64,000 nucleotides of DNA from Jatrophihabitans_A lederbergiae (GTDB taxonomy: Bacteria > Actinomycetota > Actinomycetes > Mycobacteriales > Jatrophihabitantaceae): NCBI RefSeq assembly GCF_031845305.1, contig NZ_JAVREH010000001.1:1-64000 (forward strand). Reading direction: 5' to 3'. Under the pieces are notes generated by a model, which was given only the letters and a program-made list of their open reading frames with translations, was not told the DNA's origin and ran no database searches. Positions 1-8,256 of the stretch are shown here, piece by piece. A program made the position numbers and the translations under genes. How positions within the stretch are numbered: position 1 is the first letter of the stretch; each line of letters starts with the position of its first letter.

Positions 1-114
1 GCCCAACCCCGCGTCATCAAAAGAAAGATGCCCAAATGGCACGTCAAACGCGCCCACCACGCCACCTGGCCCCGACCCCAACACCCACCCATCTACCAGA
101 TCACAACCCACTAA
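1..114 (+). mobile_element. Transposase C-terminal fragment (IS4-like DDE family)
   Basis: The frame is open from the first base to TAA at 112-114 and gives 37 residues, including RVIKRKMPKWHVKRAHH and a Trp-Pro-Arg-Pro stretch. This basic tail resembles the C-terminus of IS4-type transposases common in actinobacteria, recalled rather than searched. The catalytic DDE domain lies, if anywhere, before the window. I could not define the insertion sequence's terminal repeat. It borders other decayed mobile DNA. Confidence 0.5.
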
Positions 115-354
115 CTGAACGGTATTAACCCTAGTCCAGCTCGGAGGCTGGACACGGGCGCTGCTGTAGATCAGTTCCCGGGGGTAACGTCCCGCGCATG
201 TGGGCGGTTATTGGGTCGAGGCTGCAACAGCTGAGAGGGTTCTTCGCATGTGGGTGGCATTGATGGGCCGATACAGCGTCCGCAAGTACGGAGGACTCAC
301 CCGTCGAAGGTGAGCCTCCTGGCGGCTCGGGGGATAGCACCGAGTTCGTGTCGC
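115..354. other. Stretch without a supported gene
   Basis: This follows the transposase tail. Open frames on both strands are short, rich in Pro, Ser and Arg, and lack a ribosome binding site or recognisable domain. It is most likely degraded mobile-element DNA. Confidence 0.4.
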
Positions 355-720
355 TTAGTCCGGAAGGGATGTAGCTCCGCGTGACGTTCCGGCGGCTGAA
401 TAGCGTGATCGCCGCGGCCACGACGTACAAGCAGCGCCTCGCCGCCGTGCGCGACCCGGGGCGATGGGGTGTCCCGTCTCGACCAGCGCGTGGATGTCCC
501 GACGTTCTGCGGAGTTCAAGGTGTACCCCGGTTCTCCACTCCGCCGGTCATAGCGGGTTGCGATCTCGCCACGCGGCGAATCTGGCCTTGCTCCTGTCCG
601 GGTCCGGATCGCCTTACCCAGCGCGTACTCAGCGCGCCGCACCATCTCTTGCGCGTCCTGCTGTATCTCCTTCGACAGGCCGAGTTGCTTCGTCGCCTCG
701 GCCGCGGGGAGCAGTTCCGC
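355..720 (-). pseudogene. Remnant of an unidentified gene next to the deaminase gene
   Basis: Directly after the deaminase stop codon, in the same frame, the minus strand stays open and reads like a helical protein, with ATKQLGLSKEIQQDAQE, MVRRAEYALGKAIRTR and TLNSAERRDIHALVE in order. Past that point, near 480, the composition turns to Arg/Ser/Pro-rich noise and the frame stops at 355, as after a frameshift. The first ATG or GTG is at 645, well inside the protein-like part, so the natural start is also lost or shifted. I do not recognise the family. It may have been the deaminase's operon partner or a piece of the mobile element. Confidence 0.35.
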
Positions 721-1158
721 TCAGGAATGCTCGGCGCGGGTCTCGAACCCGAAAGGAAGCAGATCGGTGACTCGCACGCTGATATCGCCGCCCGGTGTGG
801 GCACGATAACGCGGATCTGCGGGTGGTAGTCGGCGAGCACCTGCCTGTCCCGACCGCACGGGGCCTTGACCCCTCGGCTGTGACTGCCCACAGCAACGAT
901 GTGGGTGATTTCTCGGGCGCCGCTGGCGCGGGCGGCGCCCAACGCGACAAGTTCAGCACACGGCCCGCCGGTGAAGTGGTAGAGGTTTACTCCAACGAAC
1001 ACTCGGCCGTCCGAAGCTCGAACAGCAGCGCCCATGGTGTGAACCCCATCTTCACCGGGTCCGGCGTCGGTGTTCGCGTCGATTGCCCGGCGAGCCTGGT
1101 CCACCAACTCCACGTCCTCAGCGCTGAGCGGACGGGACGACGGATGCATCATGTTCAC
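721..1158 (-). CDS. Cytidine/blasticidin-S deaminase-like protein
   Basis: The protein is about 145 residues, the size of a single-domain zinc-dependent cytidine deaminase, which hydrolyses a cytosine amine to uracil. The first motif is PCAELVALGAA, with the Cys ligand and catalytic Glu (C-A-E). The second motif reads APCGRDRQVL, where the family has P-C-x-x-C, so the third zinc ligand is Asp. The DNA codon is clearly GAC. I place the start at GTG 1158, because a TAGAGT box ends six bases upstream and no Shine-Dalgarno is visible; TTG 1164 and the later ATG pair are alternatives. The gene is flanked by transposase and integrase remnants, so transfer is likely. It could act on a nucleoside, nucleoside antibiotic or other base. 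The fold is probable and the substrate unknown. Confidence 0.75.
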   Translation of the reverse strand: MNMMHPSSRPLSAEDVELVDQARRAIDANTDAGPGEDGVHTMGAAVRASDGRVFVGVNLYHFTGGPCAELVALGAARASGAREITHIVAVGSHSRGVKAPCGRDRQVLADYHPQIRVIVPTPGGDISVRVTDLLPFGFETRAEHS

Positions 1159-1164
1159 GTCCAA

Positions 1165-1170
1165 ACTCTA
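1165..1170 (-). promoter_or_regulatory. Putative -10 box of a leaderless promoter (deaminase)
   Basis: On the minus strand TAGAGT lies exactly six bases before GTG 1158. The spacing matches other starts in the window (argS, nucS, the PH-like protein and more) and puts the transcript start on the start codon. No -35 element was assigned. Confidence 0.4.
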
Positions 1171-1324
1171 ACCTGCGGGCGCTCATCGATCAGGTCGCTG
1201 GACCGCCTGATCGAGCCGAACGCGCCCATCGTGGGCTGGCCACCCTGCCGCTGCACACCAGGCCGCTCCGGCCACCGCACGGTCACATACACGGTCTGCG
1301 GCGCGATGGGGGGTCTCAGCCGCC

Positions 1325-1770
1325 GCACTCGTTGACGGGGTGCAGACCTGGGGCGCGCCGAAGTCCTACGAACGACGTGAGGTGCCCGTCCCGAGGTTCC
1401 TGGCTGATCTACTCGCGGCGCACGTCGTCGGGAAGTCGGATGATCTCGTGTTCAGCGGTAACCGGACCGGCGAAGCGCTTCGGGTGTTGGTGTTCCGGCG
1501 TGCCGCGTTCAACGCGGCGGCGACGGCGATCGGGTTCGAGGGTCTGCGACCACCCGATTTGCGGCACACCGCGGCGTCCTTGGCGATCGCGTCGGGCGCC
1601 TCGATCAAGGTTGTGCAGGCCATGCTCGGGCACGCTTCGGCGACGGTAACCCTGGACCGTATGGGCATCTGTACGGCGACCAGCTCGACGACCTGGCGGA
1701 GGGGTTGCACACGGCAGCCGAGACGTCCCGCAAAGTTGCCGCGGACTCCCTGCGGACTCAAGGCAATTAA
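1325..1770 (+). pseudogene. Tyrosine recombinase (phage-type integrase), C-terminal remnant with frameshift
   Basis: The frame gives QTWGAPKSYERREVPVP, then PDLRHTAASLAIASG and VVQAMLGHASATVTLDR, which are the catalytic-domain boxes of actinobacterial phage and ICE integrases. The N-terminal DNA-binding half is missing. At about 1659 one base is lost just before the catalytic Tyr codon. In the shifted frame the expected ending resumes (YGHLYGDQLDDLAEG) and stops at 1768-1770. The first residue of the H-x-x-R box is Pro here (PPDLRH), where most relatives have His. It ends 60 bp from the 3' end of a tRNA gene, the usual place of a site-specific integrase, so it probably marks an old integration that can no longer excise itself. 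Confidence 0.85.
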
Positions 1771-1829
1771 TCAGTCTGCCAACCTCGGCTGAACGGCTAT
1801 AGGCAATGAATATGGGCCTTGTAGCTGGG

Positions 1830-1901
1830 TGCCCCCGGCAGGATTCGAACCTGCGCTTCTACCTCCGGAGGGTAGCGCTCTATCCCCTGAGCTACGGGGG
1901 C
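1830..1901 (-). tRNA. tRNA-Arg (anticodon CCG)
   Basis: A 72-nt cloverleaf is visible: acceptor arms GCCCCCG/CGGGGGC, D-stem GCTC/GAGC, anticodon stem CTACC/GGTAG around loop CTCCGGA (anticodon CCG), and T-stem GCAGG/CCTGC around TTCGAAT. The 3' CCA is not encoded. It decodes CGG. Its 3' end faces the integrase remnant, so it is the likely attachment site of the former island. Confidence 0.96.
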
Positions 1902-2017
1902 CCTGCGGCCCGTCCAACCGCCCGCCGAGGCGGCCGATTGGACGTCCAGAATCGTAGCAGCCGGACGCCCGACCACTGACCGGCCCACCGACCGCTCACC
2001 GGCCCACCACGAGTCGG

Positions 2018-2722
2018 CTACATCGGAGGGGGCAGCGGGCTGGCGCCACGCTCGCGCAGCAGTTGCTCCATCAGCACGATCTCGGCTCCCTGAGAGTCCG
2101 CCATCTTCTTCGCCGCGTTGCGGACGTAGGCGGTGCTGGCATGGGTCGCGGCCCACTGCGCCATCGGGGCGCCCCCCTGGTGGTGATGCAACATCAGCTG
2201 CAGGAAGAAGATGTCCAGCGTCTTACCCCTGAGGGTGTCGAGCTTGGCCAGCTGTGCCTGCGTCGCCATGCCGGGCATCAGGCCGTCGCGGCCCATCATG
2301 TCGCTGCCCATCATGTCGTGTCCGGACCCCGCCATCCACGACATCGGCGCGTTCGGGCTTTCCGGCGGCAGGCCCCAGGTGTCCAGCCAGCCCTGCATCT
2401 GCCCGGCCTGGTTGAACTGGCTGGTCTCGATGTCGAAGGCCAGTGTCCTGATCACGCCGTCGCTGGTGTGGTCGCGGGTGTAACCGGCCATCAGCACCGC
2501 CTGCCGGTGATGAGCTGCCATGTCCCACGCGAACCCGGCGTCCACCGAGTTGGCCCCCGGCAACCTGGCCGCGGAATGCCGGTGGCCCAGGACGTAGCCG
2601 GCACCACCGGCCACCACCAGCGCGGCAACCGCGATGATGGCCATCAGCACGGTACGCAGCGCACCCCCTTGAACGGGAGGCGCTTCTTCTGTGGGAGCTT
2701 CCGGCCCGGTCAGCAGCGACAT
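2018..2722 (-). CDS. DUF305 family membrane-anchored protein
   Basis: The protein has about 234 residues: a short cytosolic N-terminus, one hydrophobic segment at about residues 23-45, and an extracytoplasmic DUF305 domain (ferritin-like helical fold). His-rich helices are visible, WDMAAHHRQAVLMAGY and LQLMLHHHQGGAPMA, which are the signature motifs of the domain. Between them lies a Met-rich segment (GHDMMGSDMMGRDGLMPGM) that could bind metal such as copper; that is inference. ATG 2722 follows a GGAG site lying in the end of the upstream gene. Only 7 bp separate the two genes, so they form an operon. DUF305 proteins have no firmly established reaction. Confidence 0.85.
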   Translation of the reverse strand: MSLLTGPEAPTEEAPPVQGGALRTVLMAIIAVAALVVAGGAGYVLGHRHSAARLPGANSVDAGFAWDMAAHHRQAVLMAGYTRDHTSDGVIRTLAFDIETSQFNQAGQMQGWLDTWGLPPESPNAPMSWMAGSGHDMMGSDMMGRDGLMPGMATQAQLAKLDTLRGKTLDIFFLQLMLHHHQGGAPMAQWAATHASTAYVRNAAKKMADSQGAEIVLMEQLLRERGASPLPPPM

Positions 2723-2729
2723 GGCGAAC

Positions 2730-3437
2730 TCAGGACTCCGTCGGATGCCCGGGCGTGCTGGGCGTGGTCTTGAACGCAGGGTTGGAGCAGCTTGCACCCA
2801 GCTCGGGGGTGTTCTTCTGGTTCAGCCGCAGCGCCTTGATGAACCGCTTGACGCGCGAGTCGGTGGCCTTGTCCACGAACAGCTGATAGCCCCATGCCTG
2901 CAGTGAGACGTTGGTCTTCAGCCCCGCGTACGGGGTAAGAATGGTGTAGTCCTGGCCCGACGCCAGTTTGGTCAGCACGTCGAGCTGGTCACTCGGCAGA
3001 CCGGGCTTGTAGGTGATCCAGACGGCACCGTGTTCCAAGTCGTGCACCGCGTTCTCGTTCGCTATCTGGTTCGGATAAACGGTGCCGCTGCAGTCCGCCC
3101 AGATGGGGGAGTGCGGGCCGCCGATGGGCGGCGATTCGGCGTAGCTGAGCACGGTGGTCTTGTGCTCGCCGCTCGGGAACGACTTGTGCGTGATGCCCGG
3201 GATCTTGGCCGGGTTGGCGTAGTCGGCCTTGCTCCGGTTCTGGTGCACCGCATACCCGACAACTCCGACGGCGAGCGCCACAATGACGATCGCTGCGATG
3301 ATGAGCCCCCACGGCGTCTGCCGCTGGTTGACGATCTTCTTCGACTGGGCGGCGCGGGTCGCGCCCTTGCTCACCGGGCGCTTGGGCTGCTGGCCTTTGT
3401 TCGGCCCGCCAGACGCCGGTTTCGTCGGATTAGTCAT
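2730..3437 (-). CDS. DUF3105 family membrane protein
   Basis: The protein has 235 residues: a basic, disordered N-terminus with many Lys, Pro and Gly, one transmembrane helix at about 43-62 (IIAAIVIVALAVGVVGY), and an extracytoplasmic DUF3105 domain. Domain marks are SPPIGGPHSPIWADCSGTVY, ENAVHDLEHGAVWITY and a late Cys in LGASCSNPAF, which could pair with the earlier Cys. ATG 3437 is preceded by a GAGAAAG-type site; a longer upstream frame lacks one. It is first in the operon with the DUF305 gene and diverges from argS. The function of DUF3105 is unknown. Confidence 0.85.
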   Translation of the reverse strand: MTNPTKPASGGPNKGQQPKRPVSKGATRAAQSKKIVNQRQTPWGLIIAAIVIVALAVGVVGYAVHQNRSKADYANPAKIPGITHKSFPSGEHKTTVLSYAESPPIGGPHSPIWADCSGTVYPNQIANENAVHDLEHGAVWITYKPGLPSDQLDVLTKLASGQDYTILTPYAGLKTNVSLQAWGYQLFVDKATDSRVKRFIKALRLNQKNTPELGASCSNPAFKTTPSTPGHPTES

Positions 3438-3618
3438 CGAGTCGCTTTCTCGCATGGGTGCAGCTCGTGCTGCCCTGTTCGCCCATGATTCTAGGCTTCC
3501 AAGCTGTGGATGGCCTGACCGCAGCCACTCGCGGCTACCGTGGCGCCCGGCAGCCGGGACCGTTGCGGCGGTTACCGTGCGTGCCAACCACTGAAAAATA
3601 CCGGGTATCGCGGGCCAC

Positions 3619-3624
3619 TAACAT
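3619..3624 (+). promoter_or_regulatory. Putative -10 box of a leaderless promoter (argS)
   Basis: TAACAT ends six bases before GTG 3631. Nothing resembling a Shine-Dalgarno precedes the start, which suggests transcription begins on the start codon. Confidence 0.45.
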
Positions 3625-3630
3625 CGTTGT

Positions 3631-5283
3631 GTGACTCCCGACGATCTCAGCCTCGCCCTCCGGTCCGCCGCCACGCGGGCCGTCGAGTCCGGCGCGTTCA
3701 CCGCCGACGTGCCGGCCGAAGTCGTCGTGGAGCGTCCGAAGAACCGGGATCACGGGGACTACGCCAGCAACATCGCGCTCCGGCTCGCCAAGCCGGCCGG
3801 CAAGCCGCCGCGCGAGGTGGCCGAGGCGATCGCCAAGCAGCTGCTCGCGGTCGAGGGCATCGCCGACGTGCAGGTCGCCGGTCCGGGCTTTCTCAACATC
3901 ACCCTGGACTCCGGAACCCTCGGGCAGCTGGCGAAGACCATCGTCGAGCAGGGCACGGAGTACGGCTCCACCGACACCCTGGCCGGCCACAACATCAACC
4001 TCGAGTTCGTCTCGTCCAACCCGACCGGCCCGGTGCACATCGGCGGTGTGCGCTGGGCAGCCGTAGGCGACTCACTCGCCAGGGTGCTGCAGGCCAATGG
4101 CGCCCAGGTCACCCGGGAATACTACTTCAACGACCACGGTGCGCAGATCGACCGGTTCGCCCGCTCGCTGCTAGCCGCTGCGCTCGGCGAGCCCGTCCCC
4201 GAGGACGGTTACGCCGGCAGCTACATCACCGAGATCGCCGAGCGGATCGTCGCCAGCCATCCGGACGTGTCGAACCTGCCGAGGGACGAGGCGCAGGAGC
4301 TGTTCCGCAGCGTCGGCGTCGAGCTGATGTTCGGCGAGATCAAGGCCAGCCTGCACAACTTCGGCGTCGACTTCGACGTGTACTTCCACGAGAACTCGCT
4401 GCACGACTCCGGAGCGGTGGAGCGGGCCGTCCAGCGGCTGCGCGAGCAGGGCCGGATCTACGAGTCCGACGGCGCGGTGTGGCTGCGCACCACCGACTTC
4501 GGCGACGACAAGGACCGGGTCGTCATCAAGAGCGACGGCGAGGCGGCCTACATCGCCGGTGACCTGGCCTACTACCTCGACAAGCGCGAGCGCGGCTTTG
4601 ACCGGGTCGTCATCATGCTGGGTGCCGACCACCACGGCTACGTCGGACGGCTGATGGCGATGTGCGCCTGCTTCGGCGACACCCCGGGCGTGAACCTGCA
4701 GGTGCTGATCGGGCAGCTGGTGAACCTCGTCAAGGACGGCAAGCCGGTCCGGATGGGCAAGCGGGCCGGCAACGTGATCACCCTGGAGGACCTGGTCGAT
4801 GCCGTCGGCGTGGACGCCGCCCGCTACCAGCTCGCGCGGTCCTCGGCCGACTCCACCCTCGACATCGACCTCGACCTGCTCACCCGGGCCACGAACGACA
4901 ACCCGGTGCACTACGTCCAGTACGCCCATGCCCGGACGGTGAACGTGGTGAAGAACGCGGCGGCGGTCGGCATCACCCTCGACGTGTTCGAGCCGCAATT
5001 GCTGACGCACGACACCGAAACGGCACTGCTCACGGCACTGGGGGAGTTCCCGCGCGTCGTCGCGCAGGCCGGTGAGCTGCACGAGCCACACCGGGTGGCT
5101 CGCTACCTGGAGGAGCTGGCCGGCTCCTTCCACCGCTGGTATGACTCCTGTCGCGTGCTGCCGAAGGGGGACGAGCAGATCACCGACGTGAACCGAACCA
5201 GGTTGTGGCTCGACGTCGCCACCAGGACGGTTCTGGCCAACGGCCTGTCCCTGCTCGGCGTGTCGGCACCCGAGCGCAAGTAG
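3631..5283 (+). CDS. argS: Arginyl-tRNA synthetase
   Basis: This 550-residue class I enzyme charges tRNA-Arg with arginine using ATP, in the cytosol. In order there is an N-terminal ArgRS domain with HGDYASNIALRLAK, the HIGH-type signature SSNPTGPVHIGGVRWAAVGD at about residue 130, ADHHGYVGRL in the Rossmann domain, the KMSKS-like loop VRMGKRAGNVITLEDL near 375, and a DALR anticodon-binding domain at the C-terminus. The length is usual for the family. GTG 3631 directly starts the conserved region and has a leaderless-type -10. It is followed 99 bp later by lysA, as in many actinobacteria. Confidence 0.98.
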   Translation: MTPDDLSLALRSAATRAVESGAFTADVPAEVVVERPKNRDHGDYASNIALRLAKPAGKPPREVAEAIAKQLLAVEGIADVQVAGPGFLNITLDSGTLGQLAKTIVEQGTEYGSTDTLAGHNINLEFVSSNPTGPVHIGGVRWAAVGDSLARVLQANGAQVTREYYFNDHGAQIDRFARSLLAAALGEPVPEDGYAGSYITEIAERIVASHPDVSNLPRDEAQELFRSVGVELMFGEIKASLHNFGVDFDVYFHENSLHDSGAVERAVQRLREQGRIYESDGAVWLRTTDFGDDKDRVVIKSDGEAAYIAGDLAYYLDKRERGFDRVVIMLGADHHGYVGRLMAMCACFGDTPGVNLQVLIGQLVNLVKDGKPVRMGKRAGNVITLEDLVDAVGVDAARYQLARSSADSTLDIDLDLLTRATNDNPVHYVQYAHARTVNVVKNAAAVGITLDVFEPQLLTHDTETALLTALGEFPRVVAQAGELHEPHRVARYLEELAGSFHRWYDSCRVLPKGDEQITDVNRTRLWLDVATRTVLANGLSLLGVSAPERK

Positions 5284-5382
5284 CCGCAACCGATGTCCTA
5301 GCCACCCGCTCAGCCGGGAGCGACTCAGCGCCGAGTCGTGCTCCGGCTGAGCCGCAGCAGCCGCCCCAGTCAGGAAAAGCAT

Positions 5383-6837
5383 ATGAGCCGCTCCGCCCAC
5401 CCAGCCGGCCCCAGCCATGGACACATCCTTGCCGATGTCGAGGCGGTGGCGGTGCCCGAGGATCTGTCGAGCCTGAACCCGCGGATCTGGCCGATCAACG
5501 CCGACCGGGTGAACGGCGAACTGGTCGTCGCCGGCATACCCGCGACGCGGCTGGTGGCCGAGCACGGCACTCCGGTCTTCGTGCTCGATACCGAGGACGT
5601 GCGCGCTCGGGCACGCAACTACGCGGCGGCGTTCGAGGGCGGTGACGTGTTCTACGCGGGCAAGGCGTTCCTGAGCACAGCGGTGGCGGCCCTTATCGCG
5701 GAAGAGGGACTGGGCATCGACGTGTGCAGCGGCGGGGAGCTCGCCATCGCGCTGCGCGCGGGGGTCGCGCCCGATCGAATCGCGTACCACGGTAACAACA
5801 AGAGCACCGCGGAACTCCGGTACGCCGTGCAAACCGGTGTCGGCCGGATCGTGGTCGACAGCGAACTCGAGATCAACCGGCTCGCCGATCTCGCCGCCGA
5901 CGAGGGCGTGCGACCGCGCGTCCTGGTTCGGGTCACCGTGGGCGTCGAGGCGCACACCCACGAGTTCATCGCCACCGCGCACGAGGATCAGAAGTTCGGG
6001 TTTTCACTCGCCAGCGGCGCCGCGCATGCCGCGGTGGCGCACGTGCTGGCCCGTCCGGAGATCGAGCTCGTCGGCCTGCACTCCCACATCGGCTCGCAGA
6101 TCTTCGACACGGCGGGGTTCGAGGTCGCGGCGCACCGGGTGGTCGGCCTGCTCGCGGACATCCGCACCCGGCACGGCATCGAGCTGGCCGAGATCGACCT
6201 CGGCGGCGGTCTCGGCATCGCCTACGTCGAGGGTGATGATCCGCAGCGGCCCGCGGACATCGCGGCCCGGCTGCGCGCCATCATCGAGGTCGAGTGCGGC
6301 CTGGCCGGCATCGCCACGCCCCGGTTGTCGGTGGAGCCCGGACGCGCCATCATCGGCCCGTCGATGGTGACGCTGTACGAGGTGGGAACGGTGAAGCCGA
6401 TCGCGTTGGACGGCGGCGTGCAACGCAACTACGTCTCGGTCGACGGCGGTATGAGCGACAACATCCGCACCGCCCTCTACGACGCCGAGTACACGGTCAC
6501 GCTGGCCAACCGGTCCAGCACCGCCGGCCCGCAGCTTTCCCGGGTGGTCGGCAAGCACTGCGAGAGCGGGGACATCGTCGTACGCAACTGCTGGCTGCCC
6601 TCCGATGTCCAGCCCGGCGACCTGCTCGCGGTCGCCGCCACCGGTGCCTACTGTTACGCGATGGCCAGTAATTACAATAGGATTCCGCGTCCGCCGGTCG
6701 TTGCCGCGACCGATGGCCAGGCCCAGTTGATCGTCCGGCGAGAGACCCTGGAGCAGGTGATGGCCACCGACGTCGGCTGGGACGCGGGCTCCACCGCGCC
6801 GGTCATCAGCCGCGCGACCGGCAAGGTGAGCGCATGA
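5383..6837 (+). CDS. lysA: Diaminopimelate decarboxylase
   Basis: This 484-residue fold-III PLP enzyme decarboxylates meso-diaminopimelate to lysine, the last step of lysine synthesis. The PLP lysine is in FYAGKAFLS, and GLHSHIGSQIF, EIDLGGGLGIAY, RLSVEPGRAIIG and a CESGDIV segment place the phosphate and substrate sites. ATG 5383 follows CAGGAAAAG; a longer frame from 5338 has no site. The stop codon overlaps the hom start (ATGA), so lysine and threonine branch genes are translationally coupled. Confidence 0.97.
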   Translation: MSRSAHPAGPSHGHILADVEAVAVPEDLSSLNPRIWPINADRVNGELVVAGIPATRLVAEHGTPVFVLDTEDVRARARNYAAAFEGGDVFYAGKAFLSTAVAALIAEEGLGIDVCSGGELAIALRAGVAPDRIAYHGNNKSTAELRYAVQTGVGRIVVDSELEINRLADLAADEGVRPRVLVRVTVGVEAHTHEFIATAHEDQKFGFSLASGAAHAAVAHVLARPEIELVGLHSHIGSQIFDTAGFEVAAHRVVGLLADIRTRHGIELAEIDLGGGLGIAYVEGDDPQRPADIAARLRAIIEVECGLAGIATPRLSVEPGRAIIGPSMVTLYEVGTVKPIALDGGVQRNYVSVDGGMSDNIRTALYDAEYTVTLANRSSTAGPQLSRVVGKHCESGDIVVRNCWLPSDVQPGDLLAVAATGAYCYAMASNYNRIPRPPVVAATDGQAQLIVRRETLEQVMATDVGWDAGSTAPVISRATGKVSA

Positions 6838-8144
6838 GTGAGGCGTTCGAGCGTCCGCTCCGGGTCGCGCTGCTCGGCTGCGGGGTCGTCGGTTCGGCCG
6901 TGGCCCGGCTGCTCACCGAGCAGGCGGACGATCTTGCCGCCCGGGTAGGGGCTCCGCTGCAGCTGGCGGGGATCGCGGTACGCCGGCTCAATCGGCATCC
7001 TGACGTGGACCAGAGCCTGCTCACCACCGACGCCGAGGCGCTGGTCTCCCGTGATGACATCGACCTGGTGGTAGAGGTCATCGGCGGCATCGAGCCCGTA
7101 CGGACCCTGCTGCTCAACGCGCTGAAGTCCGGCAAGAGCGTGGTCAGCGCCAACAAGGCCCTGCTCGCCGAGGACGGCGCCACCCTGCACGCGGCCGCGA
7201 CGGCCAACGGCGTGGACCTGTATTACGAGGCGGCCGTTGCCGGCGCCATCCCGCTGCTGCGGCCACTGCGCGAGTCCCTCGCCGGCGACCGGATCACCCG
7301 GGTGATGGGAATCGTCAACGGCACCACCAACTTCATCCTCTCGCGGATGGACGCCAGCGGAGCCGGATTCGCGGAGGCGCTGGCCGAGGCCACCGCGCTG
7401 GGATACGCCGAGGCCGACCCGACCGCTGACGTGGACGGCTTCGACGCCGCCGCGAAGGCCGCGATCCTGGCGGGGCTCGCGTTCCACACCCGGGTCACCG
7501 CGGCGGACGTCTTCCGCGAGGGGATCAGCGAGGTCACCGCCGCCGACATCGCCAGCGCGAACGCGATGGGCTGCACCGTCAAGTTGCTGGCGATCTGCGA
7601 GCGGTCGGGCACCGAGGAGTCGCCGTCGGTGGCCGTCCGAGTGCACCCGGCAATGATTCCGCGGACGCATCCGCTCGCCGGGGTCGGCGACGCGTACAAC
7701 GCGGTGTTCGTCGAGGCCGAGTCGGCCGGATCGCTGATGTTCTACGGCCGGGGTGCGGGTGCCGGCCCGACCGCCAGCGCGGTGCTCGGCGATCTGGTCG
7801 CGGTCGCCCGCAACCGGATCTCGGGAAGCCGCGGCGCGGGCGAGAGCGCCTACGCCGATCTCGCGGTCCAGCCGATCGGCGAAGTGCAGACGCGCTATCA
7901 CGTCGCGCTCGATGTCGCCGATAAGCCTGGTGTACTGGCCTCGGTCGCGGGCGCCTTCGCCGACAACGGCGTCAGCATCCGGACGGTACGGCAGGAGGGT
8001 AGAGGAGACGCGGCAACCCTCGTGCTGGTCACCCACGACGCTCCCGACGCTGCCCTGTCGGCGACCGTGCGTCGACTGGCAGGCTATGACTTCATCCGCC
8101 GCGCCAGCAGCGTGCTCCGCGTCGAGGGCATGCCGGCGGACTGA
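6834..8144 (+). CDS. hom: Homoserine dehydrogenase
   Basis: This 436-residue NAD(P)-dependent enzyme reduces aspartate semialdehyde to homoserine, the branch toward threonine and methionine. An N-terminal Rossmann motif GCGVVGSAVARLL is followed by ANKALLAEDG, the catalytic region YYEAAVAGAIPLLRPL, GIVNGTTNFIL and EADPTADVDGFDAAAK. The last 80 or so residues form an ACT domain (VALDVADKPGVLASVAGAF), the usual site of threonine feedback inhibition. The start overlaps the end of lysA by 4 bp. About 112 bp separate it from thrC; that gap holds two copies of a 16-bp direct repeat around 8142-8175. Confidence 0.97.
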   Translation: MSEAFERPLRVALLGCGVVGSAVARLLTEQADDLAARVGAPLQLAGIAVRRLNRHPDVDQSLLTTDAEALVSRDDIDLVVEVIGGIEPVRTLLLNALKSGKSVVSANKALLAEDGATLHAAATANGVDLYYEAAVAGAIPLLRPLRESLAGDRITRVMGIVNGTTNFILSRMDASGAGFAEALAEATALGYAEADPTADVDGFDAAAKAAILAGLAFHTRVTAADVFREGISEVTAADIASANAMGCTVKLLAICERSGTEESPSVAVRVHPAMIPRTHPLAGVGDAYNAVFVEAESAGSLMFYGRGAGAGPTASAVLGDLVAVARNRISGSRGAGESAYADLAVQPIGEVQTRYHVALDVADKPGVLASVAGAFADNGVSIRTVRQEGRGDAATLVLVTHDAPDAALSATVRRLAGYDFIRRASSVLRVEGMPAD

Positions 8145-8256
8145 ACGAAGCGGGACTGAACGAAGCGGGACTGCCCGACGGACGCAACGACGCGTCAGAA
8201 CGACCCCGTGACCGAGAACCACCCCGTGACCGCCGTTACCCAAGGAGAGCCGACAG

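Noticed and set aside
469..1335. 288-codon plus-strand frame over the deaminase region
   Set aside because: It is antisense to the deaminase, which has the conserved zinc and catalytic motifs. The plus-strand residues match no family I know.
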